A DNA stretch of 64,000 bases. It comes from Massilia norwichensis (GTDB taxonomy: Bacteria; Pseudomonadota; Gammaproteobacteria; Burkholderiales; Burkholderiaceae_D). The stretch's first letter is position 1; every line of letters starts with the position of its first letter. The DNA lies in contig NZ_JANUGX010000006.1 of NCBI RefSeq assembly GCF_024753245.1, positions 62,001 to 126,000 of the forward strand, in the 5' to 3' direction. The notes below the pieces were generated by a model. That model did no database searches, was not told the origin of the DNA, and saw only the letters and a list, made by a program, of their open reading frames with translations. Positions 16,529 through 25,693 of the stretch are shown here, one piece after another. Position numbers and translations under genes: made by a program.

Positions 16529-18489
16529 GAAACGCTCACTTCCTTCATGAAGAAGGCCAGCTTCCTGCTGTCCTGCGCCGACGGTGCGGCCGGCGCCTGG
16601 TGCTGGAGCTGAATATGCAAGGCATCGCCAATGTCGACCCCTTGCAGCGGAATCCGGTTTGGCCGGTCGAGATGCCAGGTGCCGAGATCCTTGCCGTTGA
16701 TCGACACCCGGGTGCCGGTATTGCCGATCCTGTAGACGCCCCGAATCGTGATCGCCTCGGCATCCACCTTGGCGACGGCCGCGCGAATCGTCAAGCGCGA
16801 GGTGTCGCCAACCGACCAGACGCCGCTTTCCGTCGGCGCGCCGATTTCGAAACGGCTCCAGCCATCCCGCAGCAGCGCAGCGTCCTGCTGCTGGAACCTG
16901 ACCATGTCGAAGCGCTCGACGTAGGGCCGCGTGCTGTCGCATTCGAGCTCGCCATTCAGATACGTCCAGCCGTCGTACGACGCCTGCACGATGGAGGCCG
17001 CGCCGGGCCGCCCGCCGTCCGGGCAGAGCGTGGCGATCCCTTTCTCGGAGCCGGCGTAATACAGGGTTTTCGGTATTGCGCCCAGTTGAGCACGATAGAC
17101 CGTATCGAAGTCCAGAATGGGTTCCGCATGCGTGGAACGGTCGACGAAAATTTCCGGCTCCGGATTGTAATATTGCGGCGCGTGCACCAGGAACCAGCGT
17201 GCGACCGGGCTGAATTCGGTGTGGACGTACTGCCGGCTATGTGCCAGGCAGGCAAACTGCACAAGGAAAAACACGATCGCCACGCCTGCGCCCCATTTGG
17301 CGCGTTGGCGCAAACAGGCAAACAAGAGATAAAGGACCGGCGCCGAGCCCCAGGTGATGTAGCGCATCATGCCGGCGGAACCGGCATTCCAGTTTTGCGT
17401 GCTCAATGCCGGCACTGCCAGCATGACCGCACAGAGAAGGGTCGGCACCAGAATCGGCAACAGCCGCCTGTCACGCACCAGGAGCCAGGCGGCGATCAGC
17501 CAGACCCCTGGAATGGCGACGATCACTCCCTGGTTCAGGTCCAGATAATAAGAAACGAAGCGCGACAGGCTGACCATGCGGGGGTCGGTCGCGCCGGTGG
17601 CAATCACATTCCAGGTGCCGAAGTGCTGCATGCTGAAATAGACCGGCACGAGGGCCAGCGCGCAACCGAGCAGAAAAGCCAGCGCGACAGGTCGCGCCTG
17701 GGCGCGTATGGCTGCCAGCGAGACCGCCGCCCTGCCCTGGGTCGCCAGCCGTTCTGCCATGACAATCATGGGCCCCATCCCGAGCAGGCCGAGAATGGGG
17801 GGGTTCTGCATGGACGCCATACCGACTAACAGCCCGGCGACGATGTACGCCGAATTGGCCATCAGCATGAGTGCTGCCAGGCTCAAGGCGGCGGAAAAGA
17901 ATTCGGGACTGGCCCAGTTCCAATACGGGATACCGACACCCATGAGGAAAATGAGGGCCGCGCCCCCGGCCCGTTTCGTCGAGCCGAAATAGGTATGCGC
18001 TGCCAACAGCAGAATCAACAGGCAGAACCAGTCTACCCACAGGAAGCACTTCATCGGATTCAGTCCCGCCATCTGCAGCAGCTTGAATGGAATCGCTGCA
18101 ATTGCCGAATAGCCGAAGTGATGGATGGCGTGTACTTTCTTGTCCTGGCCCTCGAGAAACCCGGGCGGCAGATGGGCGCCCTCGGTCCAGTGCTTCTCGA
18201 TCGATTCATGGAACCAGGCAAATTCGGGCACCAGGCGCTTGGCCAGTGCCATGTCCGACGGACGGATGTCCGGACTTCCATGCTCCGCAACGGCGATGGT
18301 GAGGGCGGTGTATTCCGCCGCATCGCCTTTGAAGCTTGGCTTCGTGATCCCGATCAGCAGCAAGCCCAGAAGAAAGTGAACGACGAGAATGCGCAGCTTC
18401 GATGTACGCAATCCGATGCGTAGGTCGATACCGAGAGCATGCTGGAGCCGGCCGCTTGCGCGCGGCAGGAAGGGATTTGTTGGAATCAT
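16495..18489 (-). CDS. Polytopic membrane protein, possibly GT-C glycosyltransferase-like
   Basis: A 664-residue protein not recognised with certainty. About ten hydrophobic segments fill residues 30-440, and a soluble C-terminal part of about 220 residues (predicted periplasmic) follows. A first-loop acidic motif (KGDAAEYTALTIAVAEHG) after helix one recalls GT-C lipid-sugar glycosyltransferases, but no confident match can be made. The gene is less GC-rich than its neighbours, stands alone on the minus strand, and overlaps the convergent acyltransferase by 34 bases. No good ribosome site was seen before the ATG. Confidence 0.6.
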   Translation of the reverse strand: MIPTNPFLPRASGRLQHALGIDLRIGLRTSKLRILVVHFLLGLLLIGITKPSFKGDAAEYTALTIAVAEHGSPDIRPSDMALAKRLVPEFAWFHESIEKHWTEGAHLPPGFLEGQDKKVHAIHHFGYSAIAAIPFKLLQMAGLNPMKCFLWVDWFCLLILLLAAHTYFGSTKRAGGAALIFLMGVGIPYWNWASPEFFSAALSLAALMLMANSAYIVAGLLVGMASMQNPPILGLLGMGPMIVMAERLATQGRAAVSLAAIRAQARPVALAFLLGCALALVPVYFSMQHFGTWNVIATGATDPRMVSLSRFVSYYLDLNQGVIVAIPGVWLIAAWLLVRDRRLLPILVPTLLCAVMLAVPALSTQNWNAGSAGMMRYITWGSAPVLYLLFACLRQRAKWGAGVAIVFFLVQFACLAHSRQYVHTEFSPVARWFLVHAPQYYNPEPEIFVDRSTHAEPILDFDTVYRAQLGAIPKTLYYAGSEKGIATLCPDGGRPGAASIVQASYDGWTYLNGELECDSTRPYVERFDMVRFQQQDAALLRDGWSRFEIGAPTESGVWSVGDTSRLTIRAAVAKVDAEAITIRGVYRIGNTGTRVSINGKDLGTWHLDRPNRIPLQGVDIGDALHIQLQHQAPAAPSAQDSRKLAFFMKEVSVSYRTVKAPDAS

Positions 18490-18869
18490 CCGTTTTTACT
18501 GATCGAGTACACAGGGCTGACAGGCGGCTATGGCTGTGGCCGGTTGCCGAGCAGTGTACAGAGAGAAAACGGATGAAAATGCGCACAAATTCACAGCCAA
18601 AGGCCGTCATTTCCTCAACTCCGCCGGCTCAAGGGTGCCAGCCGGTGTCCCGACTGCTCGTCAGCGGACATAACGTCGCTTAAATCAAACAGTTCCTGGT
18701 TGCAACAAGCGATTCGGCGCAATCAACTGGGCATTCTTCATCTTCGCACTTGATTGATGTTCATCATGCAAGATATGATCGATAAAAAGTTCCTGAAAGA
18801 AACATAAATCAGGTACCGACAACTATTTTTGTAACCGACTCAAACACGCTAGAACTCAAGGAATTACAC
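18490..18869. other. 380-base intergenic region before lemA
   Basis: This is the longest non-coding stretch of the window and is clearly richer in A and T than the genes around it. It separates the divergent membrane protein gene and lemA. I see one good promoter (18751-18780, plus strand) and an AAGGA ribosome site at 18858-18862. No RNA gene, repeat or convincing small gene was found; a 37-codon open frame from about 18572 lacks support. Confidence 0.6.
18751..18780 (+). promoter_or_regulatory. Sigma-70-type promoter for lemA
   Basis: TTGATT at 18751-18756 and TATGAT at 18775-18780 are separated by 18 bases, close to the consensus on both hexamers. Transcription would start about 80 bases before the lemA ATG. 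It is the only good promoter seen in the divergent gap and would serve lemA and its partner gene. Confidence 0.6.
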
Positions 18870-19607
18870 ATGGCAAACGATTTGGACGAAGTGACAGGCC
18901 CAATTAACACGGATGGGCGCGACGTCAACGTCATCAGCAGACAAATCCCCGTTCAAATCGGTGTCGGCTCCCTGATCTTCGAAATCGCACTCTGGGCCGT
19001 GCTTCCCGTGATTGGCCTCTTGAGCTTGATGACTGGTGCCTTGCCGCGCGAGTACAGCCTGGGGCTTCTCATTCTGGGCGCCCTGCCGGGCCTGGTCTTC
19101 CTGTTCATGAAGATCTCTGCCCTGGCGTATCTGCGCAAGCTGCAGCAGAAAATCCAGGCCGATGCCTCGCAGATCGACAATTATCTGGAGCAGCGCGTCG
19201 TCGTCTTGAACAATGTCGTTGGGCTGGTCGCAAAAGCGATCGATCTCGACAAGGATGTGATGAAGTCGGTAGCGGCTTACCGGAGCGGACATAACGCCGA
19301 TGCCGAGCGCAATCAGGCTTCCCAGAAGATCGACGGTATTTTTTCCCGCATCAACCTGGCCTGCGAAGCCTATCCGGATCTGAAAGCGCAAGCCGTGATC
19401 GCGGATGCCATGCGCCAGAACAGTTACCTTCAAAAGGAGGTCACCGCAGCGCGCTCGCTTTATAACGATACCGTCGGCATGTGGAACCAGGACATCTTTG
19501 CCTGGCCGACCAAGCAGATCGTTGCGGCGCGGGCCGGCTATACCACGCGCATTCCTTTCACCGCCTCGGCTGAAACCAAAGCTGCCGCCAGGAGTGTGTT
19601 CTTTTGA
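18870..19607 (+). CDS. lemA: LemA family membrane protein
   Basis: A 245-residue LemA-type protein. Two hydrophobic segments lie near residues 32-85, then comes the long-helix LemA core: YLRKLQQKIQADASQIDNYL, EQRVVVLNNVVGLVAKAIDL, and a C-terminal SLYNDTVGMWNQDIFAWPTK that matches the family's YN-x3-x-YN-like ending. LemA proteins are inner-membrane helical-bundle proteins of unknown function. Classical members have one N-terminal helix; here there are about two, and a longer N-terminus. AAGGA precedes the ATG. Its stop overlaps the TTG start of the next gene, so the two are coupled. Confidence 0.82.
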   Translation: MANDLDEVTGPINTDGRDVNVISRQIPVQIGVGSLIFEIALWAVLPVIGLLSLMTGALPREYSLGLLILGALPGLVFLFMKISALAYLRKLQQKIQADASQIDNYLEQRVVVLNNVVGLVAKAIDLDKDVMKSVAAYRSGHNADAERNQASQKIDGIFSRINLACEAYPDLKAQAVIADAMRQNSYLQKEVTAARSLYNDTVGMWNQDIFAWPTKQIVAARAGYTTRIPFTASAETKAAARSVFF

Positions 19608-21325
19608 TCGATGACGTCCACGAGCCGCTGGGGCAGTATTCGTCCCAGTTCAAGGCTGCCCACATCAACCATACATCGGACTTTTTCGAGGATCTTGTTC
19701 GCCAGTCCGGTGTAGACGAAAACGCCAACATCAAGACGGTGCGGGAGTTGCGTGAACTCGAGAAGCAGGCTGCAGGCGCGGGTTCGACCAACAAGTGGTG
19801 GCGCATTCTGCGCGGCGTCACCATCGCGGCCGCGGTGCTGGCGGCGCTCTACATCTTTGCCAATTACTGGTGGCCGTGGCTCGCGCTTCCTGCGGTCGTG
19901 TTTGGGGTTGCTGTCTATATGCTCAACCGCGTCATCAACGACTCCGACGCCCAGTTAAAGCGGCTACGGGAAGCCTGTGACGCGAAGCGCGCGGTGGCGT
20001 GGGGCCAGATGGCGCCGCTGAACCGCCTGTTCGACTGGGATATCGTGGCGAAGCTGATGGCAAAAACGGTGCCCCGCATCGCATTCGACCCGTATTTCAG
20101 CAATGGGCGCATGCAGGAACTGCAGAATACCTTTGGCTGGTCCGGGCATCTCGGGGAGGCGCATTCGATTGTGTTTTCACACAGCGGCGTCCTGAATGGC
20201 AACCCGTTCATTCTTGCGCGAACCTTGTCGCATTGGATGGGCAGCAAGACCTACCATGGCTCCCTTCAGATCAGCTGGACAGAGCAGTACCGCAATTCGC
20301 AAGGCAAATGGGAAACCAGAACCCGTCACGAGACGCTGCACGCATCGATCGAGCGCCCGTTCCCGGAATACGAAAACCAGACGTTCATCGTCTACGGCAA
20401 CGAAGCCGCGCCCGACCTGGTGTTCAGCCGTCACCCTTCAAAACTTTCGAAGCTGGAAGACGGCTTATTCGACAAATGGCGGAAAAATCGCGCCATCAAG
20501 AAGCTGGAAGCGAAATCCCGTGACGTTAGCGAGGGCAACACGTTCACGGTAATGGCCAACCGCGAATTCGACGCCTTGTTCGGTGCGACGGATCGCAACC
20601 ATGAGGTGCAGTTCCGGCTGCTGTTCACGCCCCTGGCGCAGCAAGAAATGCTGAAGCTGCTCAAGGACAGTCAAACAGGTTTCGGCGACACCTTCGTGTT
20701 CGAAAAAACGCACATGATCAACGTCGTGCAATCCGGGCATATGCGCCATACCGATATCAGCGGCGACCCGGGTAAATTTCATGCTTACGAACTCGCCCAG
20801 GCACGGATGTTTTTCAACGGCTACCACAACGACTTTTTCAAGTCGTTCTACTTCGGGATTGCCCCGCTGCTTACCATTCCCTTGTACCAGCAACATCGCC
20901 CGCACTCGGACATTTACAAGGACACCTACTCGCAAAATCCCTGCTTCTGGGAGCATGAAGCGATTGCCAATTACCACGGCGAGGCGGCATTCAAGCACCC
21001 CGAGTGCGTTACCCGAAGTATCTTGAAGACAAGCGCGCAACACGAAGCCGACGGCTCGCAAAAAGTGCACGTGACGGCCAGCGGCTTTGGCAGCGTCGAA
21101 CGGGTTCAGTATGTCTCGGTCCGTGGTGGAGATGGGCGCTCGCATCAGGTACCGGTGCGTTGGGACGAGTATTTCGAAGTCCAGAACAGCGCCAGCATGC
21201 TGGTAAAGGAAATGGCTTCGCCCGGTAATAGGGACGCATTGCCGGCAGCGTTTTCACAGCATGACATCGATGCCGGGAAGGCTGTCCTGCGCCGGTCGAT
21301 CGTTTCGGCCGTCTTGCCTGCTTAA
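19604..21325 (+). CDS. LemA-partner membrane protein (DUF3137-like)
   Basis: A 573-residue protein encoded in a coupled pair with lemA. It has a soluble N-terminus, two close hydrophobic segments at about residues 67-110, and a large C-terminal domain with landmarks FSHSGVLNGNPFILARTLSH, PEYENQTFIVYGNEAAPDLV and HRPHSDIYKD. It resembles the large proteins that accompany LemA in Mollicutes and some Firmicutes (DUF3137-like), a recollection I cannot verify here. Function unknown. The start is TTG at 19604: AGGAG lies nine bases before it and it overlaps the lemA stop; no in-frame ATG is nearby. Base composition is less GC-rich than the flanks. Confidence 0.7.
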   Translation: MIDDVHEPLGQYSSQFKAAHINHTSDFFEDLVRQSGVDENANIKTVRELRELEKQAAGAGSTNKWWRILRGVTIAAAVLAALYIFANYWWPWLALPAVVFGVAVYMLNRVINDSDAQLKRLREACDAKRAVAWGQMAPLNRLFDWDIVAKLMAKTVPRIAFDPYFSNGRMQELQNTFGWSGHLGEAHSIVFSHSGVLNGNPFILARTLSHWMGSKTYHGSLQISWTEQYRNSQGKWETRTRHETLHASIERPFPEYENQTFIVYGNEAAPDLVFSRHPSKLSKLEDGLFDKWRKNRAIKKLEAKSRDVSEGNTFTVMANREFDALFGATDRNHEVQFRLLFTPLAQQEMLKLLKDSQTGFGDTFVFEKTHMINVVQSGHMRHTDISGDPGKFHAYELAQARMFFNGYHNDFFKSFYFGIAPLLTIPLYQQHRPHSDIYKDTYSQNPCFWEHEAIANYHGEAAFKHPECVTRSILKTSAQHEADGSQKVHVTASGFGSVERVQYVSVRGGDGRSHQVPVRWDEYFEVQNSASMLVKEMASPGNRDALPAAFSQHDIDAGKAVLRRSIVSAVLPA

Positions 21326-21349
21326 GCGGTATGGCGCGGGGCCTTCGAC

Positions 21350-22417
21350 TCAAGTCCCCTCGCCGTCCTGCTTCACGATCGGATTCCTGGTGTGCGTCCA
21401 CCCGCTCATCAAGGAATACCCCACCGCCAGTAAAGTCGGCCCGATGAACAAGCCGACGAAGCCGAACGCGATCACCCCGCCCAGCACGCCGAGCAAGGTC
21501 AGCAGGAAGGGCAAACTCGAGCCGTGACTGATCAGCATCGGCCGCACCACGTTGTCGACGCTGCTGATGCCGAAGAATCCCCACACCAGCATGAAGATGC
21601 CCCAGCCGGTGCTGCCCTGGGCGAACAGCCAGACCGCGGCGCCGCCCCAGATCACGGGCGGGCCGACAGGGATGAGGGAGGAAACGAATACCAGCACCGA
21701 CAGCAGCAGCACCGCCGGCACGCCGGCGATGGCAAAGCCGATCGCCGCCACCAGGGCCTGGGCCAGCGCGGTGCCCAGCAAGCCGTACATCACGCCGCGC
21801 ACGGTGTTGGCGACGGTGTCCATGACCGCCCCGGCTTCCTCGTTCATGATGCGCCTGACCGCCCCATCGATGACGGCTTTCAAGGCTTCGCCGTCGCGGT
21901 AGAAGAAGAAGCTCACAAAAGCTGCCAGCGCCATCTGCACCACGCCGGTGCCCAGCACGATGCCGCCGGCGACCAGGTAGTGGCGCGCCGGCTCGGCCAG
22001 GCGGCGCGCCAGGTCCATCATGCGGTCGCGGCTGGCGAGCAGCTCGTCCAGGTAGGTGGCCAGTTGTTCGCCGACCAATGGCAGGCCGCGAATCCAGGGC
22101 GGCGGGTGCAGGTCGCCGGCGCCCAGCCGGCGCAGCTCGTCGAAGGCGGCGGCGGCATTGTCGGCCAGGTTCCAGGCGACCAGCGCCAGCGGGATCACCA
22201 CCAGCAGCGTCAGCGTGAGGGTCATGGTCAGCGCCGCCAGCGTGCGGCGGCCGCGCATCCGCAGCCGCAGGCGCAGATACAGCGGCCAGGACGAGATGAC
22301 GACGGCGGCGGCGAACAGGATCGCCGCCAGGAAGGGCCGCAGGACGTACAGGCAGCCGAGCGTGAGAAGAATGACGGCGGCGGCGCGGGTCGTGTTCCTG
22401 CCTGGACGCTGGTCCAT
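21350..22417 (-). CDS. AI-2E family transporter
   Basis: A 355-residue membrane protein with about eight hydrophobic segments and the PF01594 (AI-2E/PerM) pattern: an N-terminal pair of helices, a periplasmic loop, and the C-terminal LPFLLTLLGVLGGVIAFGFVGLFIGPTLLAVGY region (landmark GGVIAFGFVGLFIGPTLLA). Family members include TqsA and sodium/proton antiporters; the substrate here is unknown. It starts nine bases after the Sco gene on the same strand, so it is probably the last gene of the oxidase-assembly transcript. Confidence 0.88.
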   Translation of the reverse strand: MDQRPGRNTTRAAAVILLTLGCLYVLRPFLAAILFAAAVVISSWPLYLRLRLRMRGRRTLAALTMTLTLTLLVVIPLALVAWNLADNAAAAFDELRRLGAGDLHPPPWIRGLPLVGEQLATYLDELLASRDRMMDLARRLAEPARHYLVAGGIVLGTGVVQMALAAFVSFFFYRDGEALKAVIDGAVRRIMNEEAGAVMDTVANTVRGVMYGLLGTALAQALVAAIGFAIAGVPAVLLLSVLVFVSSLIPVGPPVIWGGAAVWLFAQGSTGWGIFMLVWGFFGISSVDNVVRPMLISHGSSLPFLLTLLGVLGGVIAFGFVGLFIGPTLLAVGYSLMSGWTHTRNPIVKQDGEGT

Positions 22418-22426
22418 GGCCCGGGC

Positions 22427-23023
22427 TTAGCTCAGCAGCTGGCGGATGTCGTGGACGATCGCATCGGCGCTGCCGCCGTGGCGGATGAACAGGCGCAGCC
22501 TGCCGTCGCGGTCGAACACATAGCTGCCGGCCATGTGGTCGATGGTATAGCTGCCGGGGTCCTTGCCCGGTACCTTCGAGAAGAACACCTTGAAGTCCTT
22601 GGCGGTCTTCGCGGTCTGTTCAGGCGTGCCGTACAGGCCGACGAAGCGCCTGTCGAAGGCCGGCACGTAGCTGGCCAGCAGCGGCTGGGTGTCGCGTTCG
22701 GGGTCGAGGGTGATGAACAGCACCTGCACCTGGTCGGCCTGCGGGCCCAGCTTCTGCATCACGCCGGCCATTTCCGCCATCGTGGTCGGGCACACGTCCG
22801 GGCACTGGGTGTAGCCGAAGAAGACGATCACGACCTTGCCCTTGTAGTCGGCCAGGGTGCGCGGCTTGCCGGTATGGTCGGTGAGCGAGAAACCCTTGGC
22901 GTAATCGAGGCCGGTGACGTCGGCGTTCTGGAAGCTGGCGGCCTGCTTGCCCGGCAGCTTGTCGCATGCGGAGAGAGAAAACGCCAGCGCGGCGGCGACA
23001 AGAATGGGCAGCAGTTTTCGCAT
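22427..23023 (-). CDS. sco: SCO1/SenC copper chaperone lipoprotein
   Basis: A 198-residue Sco protein that delivers copper to the CuA site of cytochrome c oxidase subunit II. It has a lipoprotein signal with lipobox LSAC (Cys20), a thioredoxin fold with the copper-binding CPDVC (Cys74 and Cys78), and the third ligand in YTIDHMAGSYVFDRDG. It follows the heme O synthase gene by one base, matching a role in oxidase assembly at the periplasmic face of the membrane. Confidence 0.94.
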   Translation of the reverse strand: MRKLLPILVAAALAFSLSACDKLPGKQAASFQNADVTGLDYAKGFSLTDHTGKPRTLADYKGKVVIVFFGYTQCPDVCPTTMAEMAGVMQKLGPQADQVQVLFITLDPERDTQPLLASYVPAFDRRFVGLYGTPEQTAKTAKDFKVFFSKVPGKDPGSYTIDHMAGSYVFDRDGRLRLFIRHGGSADAIVHDIRQLLS

Positions 23024-23024
23024 A

Positions 23025-23918
23025 TCAGAATTTGAAGTAGTGATCGACCAGCAGCGCCGCGAACAGCAGCGACAGGTAGATGACGGACCAGCTGAAGGCC
23101 TTGCGCGCGATCTGGTCGCTGTAGCGCTTGTGCACCAGCCAGCCGTAGCGCAGGAACACCGCGTTCAGGACGATCGCGGCGCCCAGGTACAGCAGGCCGC
23201 TCATGCCGACCGCGAACGGGAACAGGGTGCAGGCGGCCAGCGCGATCGAATACAGCCAGACCTGCTGGCCGGTGTACTGCATGCCGTGGGTGACCGGCAG
23301 CATCGGCAGGCCGGAGCGCACGTAGTCGTCGCGGCGGTACATGGCCAGCGCCCAGAAGTGCGGCGGGGTCCAGACGAAGATGATCAGCACCAGCAGCCAG
23401 GCTTCCATCGGCACGTTGTCGGCGACCGCGGCCCAGCCCAGTGCCGGCGGCATCGCGCCCGAGAGTCCGCCGATCACGATGTTCTGCGGCGTGTTGGGTT
23501 TCAGCAGGATGGTGTAGATCAGCGCATAGCCGACGAAGGTGACGAAGGTCAGCCACATGGTCAGCGGGTTGACCATCGTGTACAGGATGCCCATGCCGGC
23601 GCCGCCGAGGACGGCCGAGAACAACAGGGTCTGGGTGGTCGAGAGTTCGCCCATCGCGGTGGCGCGGCGCGCAGTGCGGGCCATGCGGGCGTCGACTTCG
23701 GCTTCGATCAGGCAGTTGACGGCAAACGCGGCGCCGGCCAGCAGCCAGATGCCGAGCGTGGCCCAGAACAGCACGTGCCAGCCGGGGAAGCCATCGGTGG
23801 CGAGGAACATGCCGATCACGGCGCAGAAGACGGCCAGCTGGGTGACGCGCGGCTTGGTCAGCGCCCAGTACTGCGAGATGCGGCTGGGCGGTTTGTGGGT
23901 AGCAGTTTGGGTAATCAT
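23025..23918 (-). CDS. cyoE: Protoheme IX farnesyltransferase (heme O synthase)
   Basis: A 297-residue UbiA-superfamily membrane enzyme that attaches a farnesyl group to heme B to make heme O. About nine helices are visible. The family start [15 protein letters not shown] and the polyprenyl-binding motif [19 protein letters not shown] are present, as is [19 protein letters not shown]. It overlaps ctaA by four bases (ATGA), so heme O and heme A steps are made together for the aa3 oxidase encoded upstream. Also named ctaB. Confidence 0.95.
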   Translation of the reverse strand: MITQTATHKPPSRISQYWALTKPRVTQLAVFCAVIGMFLATDGFPGWHVLFWATLGIWLLAGAAFAVNCLIEAEVDARMARTARRATAMGELSTTQTLLFSAVLGGAGMGILYTMVNPLTMWLTFVTFVGYALIYTILLKPNTPQNIVIGGLSGAMPPALGWAAVADNVPMEAWLLVLIIFVWTPPHFWALAMYRRDDYVRSGLPMLPVTHGMQYTGQQVWLYSIALAACTLFPFAVGMSGLLYLGAAIVLNAVFLRYGWLVHKRYSDQIARKAFSWSVIYLSLLFAALLVDHYFKF

Positions 23919-25081
23919 GAATGGCCCGCAGGCGCCGCTACTGCGTGAGCACGGGCTTGCGGCTTCGTTCCGAGTTGATACTGTACCTTGTAGTTTAACA
24001 TGGTCACCAACAGGACAAGGAGGGCTGCCCCTGCGTTATGCAACACGGCAATGGCAAGCGGGAAGTTAAAAAACACGGTCGCGACGCCCGTAAAAGCTTG
24101 CATGAATAATACTAGAGCCAGGTTGCGCGCGGTGCCATGCAGGCCCGGCAGACGCCAGGCGCGCCAGGCCGCAAGCCCCAGAACCAGCACCACGACTGCC
24201 GCGAAGTTGCGGTGGACCCAGTGGATGGCCGTCAGTGCCGAAAATGGCAGGTAATGGCCGGCGGCGGTCTTGCCGAGTTCGCGCCACAGCGTGAAGCCGT
24301 GTTCGAAGTCCATTTCTGGGACAATTTGTCCTTGGCAGAGTGGAAAGTCGTTACAGGCCAACGTCGCATAATTGGTACTCACCCACCCGCCCAGGGCCAG
24401 CTGGACCAGCAGCACGGCACCGGCGAGCCAGGCCAGCGGGCGCAGGCTGCGCAGTTTTGCGGCCTCGAGCGGGGCCAGCGCCGGGCCCGGTCGCAGCAGA
24501 TGATCCTCGCGCCCGCCCAGCCAGGCGGCCAGTGCCAGCAGGGTCATGCCGAACAGCAGGTGCAGGGTCACGATGACCGGCTGCAGTTTCAAAGTCACGG
24601 TCCAGGCGCCGAACGCGCCCTGCACGATCACCCAGAAGAACAGCAGCGTCGGCAGCCAGGGCGAGGCTGCGCGCCCTTCCGTGCGCCCGTTCGAGCGGCG
24701 CCACTGCATCCAGGATGCGATCATCAGCCCGATGATCAGGAAGCCGATGCCCATCGCCAGGAAGCGGTGGATCATTTCGATCCAGGCTTTCACTTTCGTC
24801 ACCGGGCCGGTCGGCATCAGGGCCTCGGCGGCGGCGATGTGTTCGTGGGCCAGGAAGGGATTGGCTTCGCCGTAGCAGCCCGGCCAGTCCGGGCAGCCGA
24901 GTCCCGAATCGGTCAGGCGCGTAAAACCGCCGAACACGATCAGGTCGAAGGTGAAGAAAACGATGACCCAGGCCAGCTTGCGGTAGCGGTGGGTGCCGGT
25001 CGCCATCCAGACCATGCACAGGGGTACGGAGGCGGCCAGGATGCCGGTCAGGGCCAGCAGGATGAAATTCGTCGCTTGCAT
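23915..25081 (-). CDS. ctaA: Heme A synthase (CtaA/COX15)
   Basis: A 388-residue membrane protein of the COX15/CtaA family that oxidises the C8 methyl of heme O to give heme A. Eight helices and the heme-ligand histidine regions are visible: [39 protein letters not shown] and [13 protein letters not shown]. The length matches the proteobacterial form. The gene starts 21 bases after the SCO-like gene and overlaps cyoE. Confidence 0.94.
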   Translation of the reverse strand: MQATNFILLALTGILAASVPLCMVWMATGTHRYRKLAWVIVFFTFDLIVFGGFTRLTDSGLGCPDWPGCYGEANPFLAHEHIAAAEALMPTGPVTKVKAWIEMIHRFLAMGIGFLIIGLMIASWMQWRRSNGRTEGRAASPWLPTLLFFWVIVQGAFGAWTVTLKLQPVIVTLHLLFGMTLLALAAWLGGREDHLLRPGPALAPLEAAKLRSLRPLAWLAGAVLLVQLALGGWVSTNYATLACNDFPLCQGQIVPEMDFEHGFTLWRELGKTAAGHYLPFSALTAIHWVHRNFAAVVVLVLGLAAWRAWRLPGLHGTARNLALVLFMQAFTGVATVFFNFPLAIAVLHNAGAALLVLLVTMLNYKVQYQLGTKPQARAHAVAAPAGHS

Positions 25082-25102
25082 TGTTGCTCAGTGTTGATGC
25101 GT

Positions 25103-25693
25103 TCAGCCGACCGAAGAAGCCTTCAGCAGCTTGTAGATGTCCTTGTGTACCTTGCGCGGTTCCGGGTCCTTCGGGAAGCGCATCATCAGGTGACCCAGCG
25201 GATCGATCATGTAGATATGGTCGGACACGCTGGTACCCGGATCGACCGGCAGCCAGTTGGCGATGGCTTGCGCATCGGCGCGCAGCATGTGGGTGCCGTC
25301 GTATTCGCGGATGACCATGGTGTCGAGCGGTTCGCGGTCCGTGATCAGCCACACCCGCTCGATCCGGTCCATCTCCTTGCCCTGCATGGTGCGCAGCTGG
25401 CGCATCGCGAACAGCTGCTTGTGGCAGGCCTCGTTGCAGGCGCCGGGAGCCGCCATCAGCATCACCCACTTGCCCTTGAACTGTTCCAGCGCCGCCGGCT
25501 TGCCATCCAGGGTGGTGGTCGCCATGGCCGGGATCGGGTGCGCGCGCTGGTCGATCAGGGTGCCGTAGTTGTTGCGCTTTTCCGGCTTGATCACGTAGTA
25601 GGTGAAATACGAAGCGATTATCGGCGAGGCGCAGACCAGCAGCACCAGCCAGAGCATCCAGCGGCCGCGCTTGCGTTGTTGGGGTTTATCCAC
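25103..25693 (-). CDS. SCO-like thioredoxin-fold membrane protein
   Basis: A 196-residue protein with one N-terminal membrane anchor (WMLWLVLLVCASPIIASYF) and a periplasmic thioredoxin-like domain. The pair of cysteines in APGACNEACHKQ has the CxxxC spacing of Sco proteins. Betaproteobacterial oxidase clusters commonly carry this gene between SURF1 and ctaA; it is presumed to help metal insertion or thiol reduction, but its role is not established. It overlaps the SURF1 stop by eight bases. Confidence 0.75.
   Translation of the reverse strand: MDKPQQRKRGRWMLWLVLLVCASPIIASYFTYYVIKPEKRNNYGTLIDQRAHPIPAMATTTLDGKPAALEQFKGKWVMLMAAPGACNEACHKQLFAMRQLRTMQGKEMDRIERVWLITDREPLDTMVIREYDGTHMLRADAQAIANWLPVDPGTSVSDHIYMIDPLGHLMMRFPKDPEPRKVHKDIYKLLKASSVG

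Noticed and set aside
18572..18683. 37-codon open frame in the lemA upstream region
   Set aside because: No ribosome site, no recognisable content, and it lies upstream of the better-supported lemA promoter.
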